From: Cryobacterium sp. MLB-32
Lineage (GTDB): Bacteria > Actinomycetota > Actinomycetes > Actinomycetales > Microbacteriaceae
Length of the DNA: 64,000 bases
Direction: 5' to 3'
Assembly: GCF_000738085.1 (NCBI RefSeq)
Contig: NZ_JPRS01000004.1
Coordinates: 1 to 64,000, forward strand
Shown here: in pieces, positions 50,926-58,766 of the stretch
How positions within the stretch are numbered: position 1 is the first letter of the stretch
Layout of the letters: each line of letters begins with the position of its first letter
Position numbers and translations under genes: made by a program
Notes under the pieces: model-generated
Told to the model about the DNA's origin: nothing
The model's database searches: none
Seen by the model: only the letters and a program-made list of their open reading frames with translations

Positions 50926-51195
50926 TCAGACGCTGCCGTTGGCAGCCTGAACCCGGTCGACGAGCTCGCGCCACTCGCCCGTGATCCGCGCATCGACGAG
51001 CACGACCTCGAACGGCGCGCACCTGATGCGGTACAGATAGCTGCCGGTGACGGGCTCGCTGTCGGTCACTTCGGACCAGGGCAGTGACAAGAGAAAATCC
51101 GCCCAGCTCGTCGCATCGGGCTGTTCGTCGATGCGAACTTCCCACGTGAGACGGATGTCCGCCAATCCGCCGCTCCGCGACACAATGACTTTCAT
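50926..51195 (-). CDS. Emfourin-like (protealysin inhibitor family) small protein
   Basis: This 89-residue protein (MKVIVSRSGGLADIRLTWEV ... ITGEWRELVDRV) matches the emfourin family, which inhibits M4 metalloproteases of the protealysin type and is normally encoded beside one. No protease is next to it here (neighbours are BCCT and an LLM oxidoreductase), so it would be an orphan. ATG 51195 is preferred over the GTG at 51198. Confidence 0.7.
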   Translation of the reverse strand: MKVIVSRSGGLADIRLTWEVRIDEQPDATSWADFLLSLPWSEVTDSEPVTGSYLYRIRCAPFEVVLVDARITGEWRELVDRVQAANGSV

Positions 51196-51237
51196 CACTT
51201 AATTCTGCCACCGAGTGGGAACCTGTGCCAGCATCCG

Positions 51238-51243
51238 TAAACT
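51238..51243 (+). promoter_or_regulatory. -10 box TAAACT of leaderless LLM gene
   Basis: TAAACT plus 6 nt before ATG 51250. Confidence 0.6.
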
Positions 51244-51249
51244 CGGATC

Positions 51250-52134
51250 ATGCGCTTCGGAATCGTGATTCTCCCGCAACGCTCGTGGCGGGTTGCTCGG
51301 GCCGACTGGATCAGCGCGGAAGACTACGGGTTCGAGCACGCGTGGACCTACGACCATCTGTCGTGGCGATCGCTCGCGGATGAGCCCTGGCATGCGACGA
51401 TGCCGACCCTGACCGCGGCCGCCGGCGTCACCTCACGGATTGGCCTCGGCACCTTCGTCTCGTCGCCGAATTTTCGGCATCCGGTGCCGTTCGCCAAGGA
51501 AATAGCCACGGTCGACGACATTGCGGGCGGGCGCTTCGTGCTGGGCGTGGGGTCCGGCGGAACCGGCTTCGACGCATTCACCCTCGGCCAGGAGAATTAC
51601 ACGCCCGGGCAGCGGCACGAGCGCTTCGCCGAATTCGTGACGGACCTCGACGTGCTCCTGCGGCACGAGACGGACGCGGGTGGCATTAGTTTCACCGGTG
51701 AGTGGTTCACGGCGGTGAACGCACGCATGGTGGGAGTGCCCGCCCAGCACCCGCGCGTGCCCTTCCTGATCGCCGCGAACGGTCCGAAGGGGCTGAGCCT
51801 GGTGACCCGGTTCGGCGATGGCTGGGTGACGACCGGGAAAGACGGTGCCGACGGTGAAGCGTGGTGGTCGAGCGTACGCGATCTCGCGACCCGCCTCGAC
51901 GACGCCGCGCACGAGGCAGGGCGAGACCCGCTCTCCATCGACCGATCGCTGTCCCTGGACAGCGGTGGGTGCTATTCCCTGCAGAGTGTCGGGGCGTTCG
52001 AAACGATGGTCGGCCGGGCGTCCGAGCTCGGTTTCACGGATGTGATCAGCCATTGGCCTCGTTCGCAGGGCATTTATGCCGGAGATCGCCGCATTCTGGA
52101 TGAGATAGCGGGGCGCCTGGACGGCCTCCGGTGA
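51250..52134 (+). CDS. LLM-class F420/FMN-dependent oxidoreductase
   Basis: This 294-residue TIM-barrel protein of the luciferase-like monooxygenase superfamily has MRFGIVILPQRSWRVARADW, YDHLSWRS, GVGSGGTGFDAFTLG and ANGPKGLSLVTRFGDGWVTT. The length and DHLSWR-type motif resemble F420-dependent members; substrate is unknown. Its start is leaderless, and the AI-2E-family gene follows on the same strand. Confidence 0.88.
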   Translation: MRFGIVILPQRSWRVARADWISAEDYGFEHAWTYDHLSWRSLADEPWHATMPTLTAAAGVTSRIGLGTFVSSPNFRHPVPFAKEIATVDDIAGGRFVLGVGSGGTGFDAFTLGQENYTPGQRHERFAEFVTDLDVLLRHETDAGGISFTGEWFTAVNARMVGVPAQHPRVPFLIAANGPKGLSLVTRFGDGWVTTGKDGADGEAWWSSVRDLATRLDDAAHEAGRDPLSIDRSLSLDSGGCYSLQSVGAFETMVGRASELGFTDVISHWPRSQGIYAGDRRILDEIAGRLDGLR

Positions 52135-52178
52135 GCGATGAGTCACCAGACTGCGACGGGTGCGGCAGCGGACCTGTC

Positions 52179-52184
52179 TAGGCT
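52179..52184 (+). promoter_or_regulatory. -10 box TAGGCT upstream of AI-2E gene
   Basis: TAGGCT plus 7 nt (GGAGGGC, which also resembles a ribosome binding site) before ATG 52192. Confidence 0.5.
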
Positions 52185-52191
52185 GGAGGGC

Positions 52192-53340
52192 ATGCGAGAA
52201 AAAGACGCCCCGGCTCCGACGCCTGCCCGCACGCCTGCCCGCACACCGTTGAACGACCGGCTCGGCTGGCTCGGCTTGCGCAGTGGCCAGATCCTGCTCG
52301 TCATCGCGCTGGCCGCGGTGGTGATTTTCGGTCTCGTGCAGCTCAAGCTTGTGGTGATCCCGGTGCTTATCGCCATTATTCTGGCATCGGCGCTGAGCCC
52401 GATCGTGATGTGGCAGCGCCGCCGGGGGATGCCCGCCCTTCTGGCAACCTGGACCACTCTGCTGGCGAGTATCGCCGCCTTCGGCGCCATCATCACCCTG
52501 ATTGTCTTCGCGGTACGAGACCAATGGGACGAACTGTTCAGTTCCGCGTCGGAAGGTGTGGACCGGCTCCAGCTCTTCGTGACGCAGGGACCGTTCGAGA
52601 TCGAGGCGACGCAGATCGATGATGCCCGTGCGGCCGTCGTCGATTTCTTCACGAGCAGCCAATTCGGTACGGGGGCGCTTGCCGGGGCGGGCGTGGTGGC
52701 CGAGCTCCTGACGGGCACCGTCCTCCTTCTGGTGATCCTGTTCTTCTTTCTCAAGGATGGCGACCGCATCTGGGCGTTCTTCCTCACGCCGCTGAACGGT
52801 GGTCGCGCTGAGCGCGGCCGCCGTATCGGCAGCACGGCTCCGCGTGTGCTGGGCGGTTATGTTCGCGGAACGGCCATCGTCGCTCTGGTCGATGCCTCGG
52901 CCATCGGCATCGGCCTGGCGATCCTGCAGGTGCCCCTCGCCCTGCCCCTCGCTGTGATCGTTTTCCTGGGCGCCTTCATTCCGTTGATCGGTGCCACCCT
53001 GGCCGGGGTACTCGCCGCTCTCGTCGCTCTGGTGGCGAACGGACCCGTGATTGCCCTGATCGTCATCATCATCGTGATCGCGGTCAACCAGCTTGAGGGT
53101 AACCTCCTTCAGCCCGTGGTGATGGCGCAATCGCTCAAGCTGCATCCGCTGGTGATCCTGTTTGCCTTGACCGCAGGAACGATCGTGGCCGGCATCGTCG
53201 GTGCGGTGCTCGCCGTGCCGATTGCCGCCGTCGCCTGGTCGATCGCAAAGGTCTGGAACGATCCTGTGGCCTCCCGCTCGGCACCGCCCGTGTCGCCCGG
53301 AGTGCCGTCGCGACCGAAGCGGAGCGCCCGCAAGCGCTGA
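52192..53340 (+). CDS. AI-2E/PerM-family membrane transporter
   Basis: This 382-residue protein has about eight helices and the family sequence LVVIPVLIAIILASALSPIV near the N-terminus, FFFLKDGDRIWAFFLTPL and ALPLAVIVFLGAFIPLIGAT in the core, and VVMAQSLKLHPLVILFALTA. Members export small molecules or Na+/H+ antiport; AI-2 export itself is doubtful for actinobacteria. ATG 52192 is preferred over 52138, since the promoter and GGAGGG site lie between them. An Ala/Pro repeat (TPARTPARTP) follows the start. Confidence 0.88.
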   Translation: MREKDAPAPTPARTPARTPLNDRLGWLGLRSGQILLVIALAAVVIFGLVQLKLVVIPVLIAIILASALSPIVMWQRRRGMPALLATWTTLLASIAAFGAIITLIVFAVRDQWDELFSSASEGVDRLQLFVTQGPFEIEATQIDDARAAVVDFFTSSQFGTGALAGAGVVAELLTGTVLLLVILFFFLKDGDRIWAFFLTPLNGGRAERGRRIGSTAPRVLGGYVRGTAIVALVDASAIGIGLAILQVPLALPLAVIVFLGAFIPLIGATLAGVLAALVALVANGPVIALIVIIIVIAVNQLEGNLLQPVVMAQSLKLHPLVILFALTAGTIVAGIVGAVLAVPIAAVAWSIAKVWNDPVASRSAPPVSPGVPSRPKRSARKR

Positions 53341-53348
53341 TCATACGC

Positions 53349-53385
53349 AGAGAGGCCATCCCCGCCGAGCCGGGATGGCCTCTCT
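53349..53385. terminator. Bidirectional terminator between AI-2E and dehydrogenase genes
   Basis: Perfect 14-bp stem (53349-53362 / 53372-53385), 9-nt loop, between convergent genes, starting 8 nt after the AI-2E stop codon. Confidence 0.85.
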
Positions 53386-53401
53386 GTCTGCCGAAGCGAG
53401 G

Positions 53402-54457
53402 TTACGGGTGAACGATGATCTTCACCGCGGTCTCGTTGCGGTTGATCAGGGTGTCGAAGCCCTCGGCCAGCAGATCATCGAGACCGATGCGGCTGGTGAT
53501 GAACGGGGCGAGGTCGATCTTGCCGTCCTGCACGAGTTTGATCGTGGTGGGGTGGTCGCGCACGTAGGCGATCGTGCCTCGCAGGTCGATCTCCTTGAGA
53601 ACCAGTTTCTGCATGTCGATGCTCGCAGGCTTGCCCCAGATGGATACGTTCACGATCACACCGGCGGGGCGAACCGCATCGAAGAGCTGGTTGAGAACGA
53701 CGTTCACGCTCGTGCACTCGAAGCACACGTCGGCGCCGTTGCCGCCGGTCAGCTCCCGAACTCGCGCAATGAGGTCTTCGCTGCCCGGGTCGATGACGTG
53801 GTCGGCGACTCCGGTTGAGAGCGCCTTCTCCTTGCGGGCCTCACTGAGCTCGCTCATGATCACGGTGACCCCGTGTGCCTTGAGCACGGCGGCGACGAGG
53901 AGTCCGATCGGGCCGGCGCCGCCGATGAGTGCGGTGTCGCCTGCCTGTGCGCCACTGCGCACGAACGCGTGGTGGGCCACCGAAAGCGGCTCGATGAGGG
54001 CGGCCTGATCCAGAGGGATGTCGCCGATCGCGTGAACCCAGCGCTGGTCGACAACGACCTTCTCGCTGAGCCCGCCGCCGCCGCCGGAGAGGCCGATGAA
54101 CCCCATTTTCACGCAGAGATGATAGTTGCCGGCCAGACATGGTGCGCACTCGTCGCAGACGAAGTACGGTTCCACCACAACGTTCTCGCCGACAGTCAGG
54201 CCGGTGACGCCGTCTCCGAGGGCGGTGATCGTTCCGGAGAACTCGTGACCCATGGTCACGGGGGCCTCTTCGTGCGAAAGCGGATGCGGGTGACCAACCG
54301 GGGGAACGAAGATCGGGCCGTCGAGATACTCGTGCAGATCTGATCCGCAGATTCCGCACCAGGCCACGTCGATCGCAACGGCCCCCGGTCGCAGCTGCGG
54401 TTCAGGGATGTCTTCAATGCGGATGTCGTGGGGGCCGTGGAACTGGGCTGCCTTCAT
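53402..54457 (-). CDS. Zinc alcohol dehydrogenase, (R,R)-2,3-butanediol dehydrogenase type
   Basis: This 351-residue medium-chain dehydrogenase has WCGICGSDLHEYLDGP with the catalytic-zinc Cys, MGHEFSGTITALGDGV, the structural-zinc cysteines in CDECAPCLAGNYHLC, and the Rossmann motif LIGGAGPIGLLVAAVLKAHG. The HEYLDGPIFVP sequence is diagnostic of butanediol/acetoin dehydrogenases. ATG 54457 follows GAGGAGAAG. No partner genes for acetoin metabolism are adjacent. Confidence 0.92.
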   Translation of the reverse strand: MKAAQFHGPHDIRIEDIPEPQLRPGAVAIDVAWCGICGSDLHEYLDGPIFVPPVGHPHPLSHEEAPVTMGHEFSGTITALGDGVTGLTVGENVVVEPYFVCDECAPCLAGNYHLCVKMGFIGLSGGGGGLSEKVVVDQRWVHAIGDIPLDQAALIEPLSVAHHAFVRSGAQAGDTALIGGAGPIGLLVAAVLKAHGVTVIMSELSEARKEKALSTGVADHVIDPGSEDLIARVRELTGGNGADVCFECTSVNVVLNQLFDAVRPAGVIVNVSIWGKPASIDMQKLVLKEIDLRGTIAYVRDHPTTIKLVQDGKIDLAPFITSRIGLDDLLAEGFDTLINRNETAVKIIVHP

Positions 54458-54540
54458 TGTGGACACTTCTCCTCGCACGAAACGTGAGGCGCGACGGTGC
54501 CCGAATGGTACCCCGCGGGGCGTTTCGTTGCACTACTACC

Positions 54541-54738
54541 TTACTCTGCGGGACGCACCCGGGCCGGTCGAGGCGCACTCTTGACGAGGGCCGTGAGCTT
54601 CGTCGCTTCGTCGCGCACGCTCGTACGGTTGCAGCCGGTGCATTTGAGCACATAACGGGGCAGCGGTGATGGCGCCACCCGATCGGGGTTGGGCGCGAGC
54701 CTGGCCACTGAACCGCAGTATGGGCACGTCATTTGCAC
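54541..54738 (-). CDS. Small zinc-ribbon protein
   Basis: This 65-residue protein has two CxxC knuckles (CPYCGS near residue 5, CTGCNRT near residue 33), a zinc ribbon, and a basic C-terminus (PRPARVRPAE). The start is GTG 54738, 7 nt after AGGAG. Function unknown; could bind RNA or a protein partner. It lies upstream of and divergent from rpsO. Confidence 0.75.
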   Translation of the reverse strand: MQMTCPYCGSVARLAPNPDRVAPSPLPRYVLKCTGCNRTSVRDEATKLTALVKSAPRPARVRPAE

Positions 54739-54856
54739 GATGAACTCCTGAGATGTGGTTGATGTGGCGCGCGGCGCGCACAGCTGGCGACGTCACGTAG
54801 TCAAGTGAGTATGCCTCGATTTTACGAATATGGGTGAGCCACGGCGACCAGAGTGT

Positions 54857-54872
54857 CACCCCAATTCGGGTG
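54857..54872. promoter_or_regulatory. CACCCCAATTCGGGTG inverted repeat upstream of rpsO
   Basis: Third example of the CCCC-AATTC-GGG type motif (54859-54870), about 40 bp upstream of the rpsO -10 box. Confidence 0.35.
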
Positions 54873-54910
54873 GTGCCCGGAGACGAGCGGTGCTCGCGCC
54901 CGGACTCTGC

Positions 54911-54916
54911 TAAAGT
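54911..54916 (+). promoter_or_regulatory. -10 box TAAAGT of rpsO
   Basis: Transcription should start near 54923, leaving an ~80-nt leader with GCCGT/ACGGC (54927-54939) and GGCATCCTGCC hairpins before ATG 55006; this leader is a candidate S15 autoregulatory RNA. Confidence 0.5.
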
Positions 54917-55005
54917 ATGTAGGTTGCCGTTCAACGGCCGCGGATAAAGAGAGCCCAGGCATCCTGCCAGGGGCACCGCGCAGTGAGAGAAAGGGGATCC
55001 CATCT

Positions 55006-55275
55006 ATGGCACTCGAAGCCGATGCAAAGAAGGCGATCATCGATAAGTACGCTACCCACCCAGGCGACACAGGGTCCCCCGAAGTTCAGATTGCAATGCT
55101 CACGCAGCGCATTCTCGACCTGACGGAGCACCTGAAAGAGCACAAGCACGACCACCACTCACGTCGTGGCCTGCTTCTTATGGTTGGTCAGCGTCGTCGT
55201 CTGCTCGGTTACCTGTCCGATATCGACATCACGCGATACCGCACACTGATCGGCAGCCTCGGCCTGCGTCGCTAG
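55006..55275 (+). CDS. rpsO: 30S ribosomal protein S15
   Basis: This 89-residue protein has the S15 core throughout ([48 protein letters not shown]). S15 nucleates the 16S central domain, binding helices 20-22. ATG 55006 follows GAGAGAAAGGGG. The usual neighbour, polynucleotide phosphorylase (pnp), does not follow within the window: a terminator ends the unit at 55368. Confidence 0.98.
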   Translation: MALEADAKKAIIDKYATHPGDTGSPEVQIAMLTQRILDLTEHLKEHKHDHHSRRGLLLMVGQRRRLLGYLSDIDITRYRTLIGSLGLRR

Positions 55276-55329
55276 TCAGACTTTGTCGCACTAGTTGCAT
55301 GCAGCGTTGACAACGCGAACTTCTTACAC

Positions 55330-55368
55330 ACGAGCCGTCACCTTTTAGGTGGCGGCTCGTTTGTTTTG
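55330..55368 (+). terminator. Rho-independent terminator of rpsO
   Basis: 13-bp stem (55330-55342 / 55348-55360) with one G-U pair and a 5-nt loop, followed by TTTGTTTT. The best canonical terminator in the window. Confidence 0.92.
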
Positions 55369-55439
55369 CCCTGTGTGTGTTGTGCCCTGTGTGTGTTTTG
55401 ACGTGTGTTCTGGCCGTCCCCGTCCCCGTCCCCGTCCCC
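55368..55439. repeat. Microsatellite region: TGTG-rich and (GTCCCC)4 repeats
   Basis: Two copies of GCCCTGTGTGTGTT (about 55368-55398) followed by four GTCCCC units (55416-55439). This lies in the 303-bp gap after rpsO, which otherwise holds the terminator (55330-55368) and, after 55480, the presumed promoter region of the redox operon. No gene is seen there. Confidence 0.8.
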
Positions 55440-55578
55440 GCCCCTGCCGCGCTCGCCCATGGGTGTCGGTGGCTCGCCGTACCCTGCTGCGTAACACGCG
55501 GCGTGCTCGTGGCCTCCTCATAATCAGCTCATAGGGACCGGTGGCACAGTCGTTCAATCAGACGAAGGGCGGCTCCAC

Positions 55579-55905
55579 ATGAACCTGCACGAACGGGGAA
55601 AGCGGCTCAGCACGATGATCACCGGCGTGGTCGGTGTTCTCGCGGTCATCGCCGCGTCCGTGATCGGCATCCACGACTGGGCGGACACGAGTGCCACGAG
55701 TGCCGCCGCGAGCAGCACGAATCCTGCGCCGTCTTCTCCCACGCAGAACTCGCCATTCTCATCAGGCGGCACATCGTCACAGGGCCTATCGTCACAGGGC
55801 CTACCGTCACAGGGCCTACCGTCACAGGGCCTACCGTCACGGGGCGCATCGCCCGTTCTTCCGGGAAACGGGCGCACGAGCCACGCCACAACGAACGGTT
55901 CGTGA
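55579..55905 (+). CDS. Repeat-rich membrane-anchored protein at head of the ApbE operon
   Basis: This 108-residue protein has a short cytoplasmic start, one membrane helix (about residues 13-31), and a Ser/Thr/Pro-rich extracytoplasmic tail that contains five SQGLP-type pentapeptides encoded by 15-bp repeats (55775-55849). In this position related operons usually have a small FMN-binding protein that begins in just this way (helix, Ser/Thr-rich linker) and then carries the FMN_bind domain with the S/T-G-A-T/S flavinylation motif. Here the FMN_bind domain is absent and the protein ends after the linker. ATG 55579 follows GAAGGGCGG. Confidence 0.65.
   Translation: MNLHERGKRLSTMITGVVGVLAVIAASVIGIHDWADTSATSAAASSTNPAPSSPTQNSPFSSGGTSSQGLSSQGLPSQGLPSQGLPSRGASPVLPGNGRTSHATTNGS
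55775..55849 (+). repeat. Five 15-bp in-frame tandem repeats
   Basis: CGTCACAGGGCCTAC-type units, four nearly identical and the fifth divergent, encoding the SQGLP repeats. Confidence 0.9.
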
Positions 55906-55906
55906 C

Positions 55907-56890
55907 ATGGCTGTCGCCGCACAGGACTGGGAGCTGTGGAGCACGACCGCGCGGCTGGTCGTCACCGACGCGGCACTGCTCGGGGCTGCACGATCCCTGG
56001 CGGACGTCGTGCTGGCCGACATCGAGGGGGCGTCGAGCCGGTTCAACGCCGATTCCGAGCTCCGCCGGGTGACCGGCGAGCTGACCAGGGGAGTCGAGGT
56101 GAGCGATACCCTCGCCGGTCTGGTGCGCCACGCCCTGGGTGCGGCCGCCAGCACCGATGGGCTCGTTGATCCCACTCTCGGCCGGGCGGTGTCGGCGGCC
56201 GGGTACGACCGTGACATCAGGCTGATCGAAGACGACCACACGGTTTTCCGGGCGGTCTCTTCAGCGCGTCCCGGATGGAAGAGCGTATCTGTGGTCGGTA
56301 ACACCCTCCGCGTACCGCGGCACCGCGAACTCGACCTGGGTGCGACAGCGAAGGCTGTGGCCGCCGATACGATCGCCGCGACGGTGCGGCGCGAATTGGG
56401 TTGCGGAGTGCTGGTGAGCCTCGGCGGAGACATTGCGACCGCTGGGCCGGCGCCGGAAGGCGGCTGGCAGGTGCTCGTGCGCGACAGCGAAGCCGACCCC
56501 GCTGCCCGCGTGACGCTCCGGGAGGGCATGGCCGTCGCCACGTCCAGCACCCAGGGGCGTCGCTGGCTCAAGAACGGGCGTGCCCAGCATCACATTCTCA
56601 ACCCGCGGACGGGAGTTCCGGTGGAACCGGTCTGGCGCACCGTCACCATCGCCGCGACGAGTTGCCTCGACGCGAACACCCTCTCGACCGCGGCCATCGT
56701 GTGCGGATCCGGCGCCGTGCAGTGGCTAAGGGCTCGCGGCGCGTGCGCTCGACTCGTTCATTCGGATGGAGACATCACCGTGCTCGGTGGCTGGCCCGCC
56801 GAGCACCCTGTCGCAGTAAGTGTCGCAGTGGGTGTCACAGCAGGTGTCAGAGCAGGTGTCAGAGCAGGGGCCCCGGCGGTGGCATCGTGA
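55907..56890 (+). CDS. apbE: FAD:protein FMN transferase (ApbE)
   Basis: This 327-residue enzyme transfers FMN from FAD to Thr/Ser of target flavoproteins outside the membrane. ApbE marks are SSRFNADSELRRVT, LVDPTLGRAVSAAGYD, LDLGATAKAVAADTIA, LVSLGGDIATAG, and HHILNPRTGVPV with the metal-binding Asp/Thr region near SCLDANTLSTAA. There is no signal peptide at ATG 55907, so its action side is unclear. It ends with a VAVS/VRAG tail encoded by 12-bp repeats (56810-56869). GTGA overlap with the next gene. Confidence 0.93.
   Translation: MAVAAQDWELWSTTARLVVTDAALLGAARSLADVVLADIEGASSRFNADSELRRVTGELTRGVEVSDTLAGLVRHALGAAASTDGLVDPTLGRAVSAAGYDRDIRLIEDDHTVFRAVSSARPGWKSVSVVGNTLRVPRHRELDLGATAKAVAADTIAATVRRELGCGVLVSLGGDIATAGPAPEGGWQVLVRDSEADPAARVTLREGMAVATSSTQGRRWLKNGRAQHHILNPRTGVPVEPVWRTVTIAATSCLDANTLSTAAIVCGSGAVQWLRARGACARLVHSDGDITVLGGWPAEHPVAVSVAVGVTAGVRAGVRAGAPAVAS
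56810..56869 (+). repeat. Five 12-bp in-frame tandem repeats at the apbE end
   Basis: Units GTCGCAGTAAGT / GTCGCAGTGGGT / GTCACAGCAGGT / GTCAGAGCAGGT / GTCAGAGCAGGG. Confidence 0.9.
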
Positions 56891-57495
56891 ACGAGGCGCT
56901 GTGGGCCCTGGGCAGAGGCACGGGCGTTGTCGCCCTCGGGTTGTTCACCGCCTCGGTGCTGCTCGGCATCATTAATCGGTCCGGCCGGGCCCTGTTCACC
57001 GTTCCCCGGTTCTCCCTCGCGCTCGTGCATCGAAACCTCGCCCTGCTGGCCTCGGCATTCCTGCTCATTCATCTGCTGTCGCTGCTCGGAGATTCGTACG
57101 CCCAGCTGCGCGTCGTCGACGTCCTCGTTCCGTTCCTCGGCGCGTACAAGCCGTTCTGGCTCGGTCTCGGCACCCTGGGCGTAGACCTGCTGCTCGCTGT
57201 GATCCTGACGAGCCTGCTGCGTCGCGTGGTGGGTCGCCGGGTGTTCCGGGCCGTGCACTGGCTCACGTATGCCCTGTGGCCGATCGCCCTTGTGCATTCG
57301 CTCGGCAACGGGACGGACTCCTCTGCTCCGTGGTTCGTCGCCTTCGCCGTGCTGAGCACCGTTGCCGTGCTCGCAGCCGTCGGGTGGCGGCTCACGACGG
57401 GATTCATCGAAAACGGTTCGCGGCGCATTAATCCGGTGCGGCCCATCGGCCATGCGCTGCGAGAGCCCGGCATTCACGAGCGGAGAGGCGCATGA
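56887..57495 (+). CDS. Ferric reductase-like transmembrane protein
   Basis: This 202-residue protein has about five to six helices and the ferric-reductase-like (FRD/YedZ-type) haem-binding pattern: HRNLALLASAFLLIHLLSLL and RAVHWLTYALWPIALVHSLG provide four histidines that could bind two haems. It would pass electrons across the membrane. GTG 56887 overlaps apbE, and the stop overlaps the NuoF-like gene (ATGA), so it is translationally coupled to both. Confidence 0.85.
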   Translation: MNEALWALGRGTGVVALGLFTASVLLGIINRSGRALFTVPRFSLALVHRNLALLASAFLLIHLLSLLGDSYAQLRVVDVLVPFLGAYKPFWLGLGTLGVDLLLAVILTSLLRRVVGRRVFRAVHWLTYALWPIALVHSLGNGTDSSAPWFVAFAVLSTVAVLAAVGWRLTTGFIENGSRRINPVRPIGHALREPGIHERRGA

Positions 57496-58766
57496 CCATG
57501 ACCCGTGAGGCGGCAGCCGCCACGCGCCTGATTGCAGCACCGGTGGGGCTGCGTCGCCTGACCGCCGCGCCCGGGCCTGACTATGCCAGTCATCTCGCCA
57601 CCTTCGGTTCACGCCCCAGTGCTCCCGGAGCTGCTCGATCCGGGGCCGCGCTGCTCGACGAGCTGCGCGCCTCTGGCCTTGAGGGGCGTGGCGGTGCGGC
57701 CTTTCCGGCCTGGCGCAAGATGGCGGCCATTCCCGGCGCTGAACGGTTTCGACTGCGTTCCATCGTCGTGGTGGGGAACGCGGCAGAGGGCGAACCCCTG
57801 AGTTCGAAGGATGCCGTACTCCTGCGGATCGCACCGCACCTGGTCATTGATGGCCTGCTCACGGTGGCTGCCGCCGTCGGAGCCACCAGAATCTTCCTCT
57901 ATGGGCCGACCGCGAGCCTTATCCATGCGCAGCGAGCGGTGACCGAACGCACGGATGCCGGCGCGATCGAGCTGCGGGCCGCTGCGGACACCTTCGTGGC
58001 GGGGGAGGCCTCGGCCGTGATCAACGCCCTCGGTGGCGGTGAGGCTGTGCCGCAGGACCGCACGGTGCGGCTGACGTCGGCGGGCTTGGGCAACGGTCCG
58101 ACGCTGCTCCACAACGTGGAGACCCTCGCCCATATCGCGTTGGTTGCCCGGTTTGGTGCGCCGTGGTTTCGTGCAGTCGGCACGCCGGACGACCCGGGAA
58201 CGCGGCTCGTCACGGTGAATCGAGATGTGTCGTTTCGCGGCACGGCACCGTCCTCACGGGTGCTCGAAGTCGCCGGTGGTACCCCGCTCGAGCACGTACT
58301 CGCTTTCGCGGGACTCGCGACGGCGTCGCTCTCTGCCGTTCTCGTGGGCGGTTTCCATGGAACATGGGTGCCGGCGGTCGCCTTCGCGACCCCGCTGAGC
58401 CGGGCGGGACTCGCGCCGTACGGCGGCAGTCCCGGCGCCGGAATTCTGATGGGACTTGAGACCGGGCACTGCCCGATCACCGTCGCCGGCCGCATAGCCT
58501 CCTATCTGGCCGATCAAACGGCCGGACAGTGCGGTCCCTGCGTGAACGGCCTCCCCGCGATGGCTTCTCTTCTCACCCGGCTGGCATCCGGGGAACGCAG
58601 CGACGCCCTGCCCGCCGAGATCGCGCGGCTGGCCGCAGTGGTCACCGGGCGAGGATCGTGCCACCATCCCGATGGAACCGCACGATTTGTGTTGAGCACC
58701 CTCGACCTGTTCGCCTCGGATGTCGCCGCCCACCTGTCCGGGTGCTGTCCAAAGGTGCACTCATGA
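57492..58766 (+). CDS. NuoF-like NADH/FMN-binding electron-input protein
   Basis: This 424-residue protein is a NuoF/HoxF-type FMN, NADH and [4Fe-4S] protein (SGLEGRGGAAFPAWRKMAAI, VVGNAAEGEPLSSKDAVL). The iron-sulfur region has GQCGPCVNGLPAM and CHHPDGTARFV near the C-terminus. NuoF subunits take electrons from NADH. There is no NuoE partner; with the ferredoxin next door it could feed the membrane protein. ATG 57492 overlaps the FRD-like gene. Confidence 0.88.
   Translation: MTMTREAAAATRLIAAPVGLRRLTAAPGPDYASHLATFGSRPSAPGAARSGAALLDELRASGLEGRGGAAFPAWRKMAAIPGAERFRLRSIVVVGNAAEGEPLSSKDAVLLRIAPHLVIDGLLTVAAAVGATRIFLYGPTASLIHAQRAVTERTDAGAIELRAAADTFVAGEASAVINALGGGEAVPQDRTVRLTSAGLGNGPTLLHNVETLAHIALVARFGAPWFRAVGTPDDPGTRLVTVNRDVSFRGTAPSSRVLEVAGGTPLEHVLAFAGLATASLSAVLVGGFHGTWVPAVAFATPLSRAGLAPYGGSPGAGILMGLETGHCPITVAGRIASYLADQTAGQCGPCVNGLPAMASLLTRLASGERSDALPAEIARLAAVVTGRGSCHHPDGTARFVLSTLDLFASDVAAHLSGCCPKVHS

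Noticed and set aside
55349-55534. 61-residue frame over the rpsO terminator and microsatellite
   Set aside because: It starts inside the terminator stem, and its Arg/Pro content comes from simple repeats.
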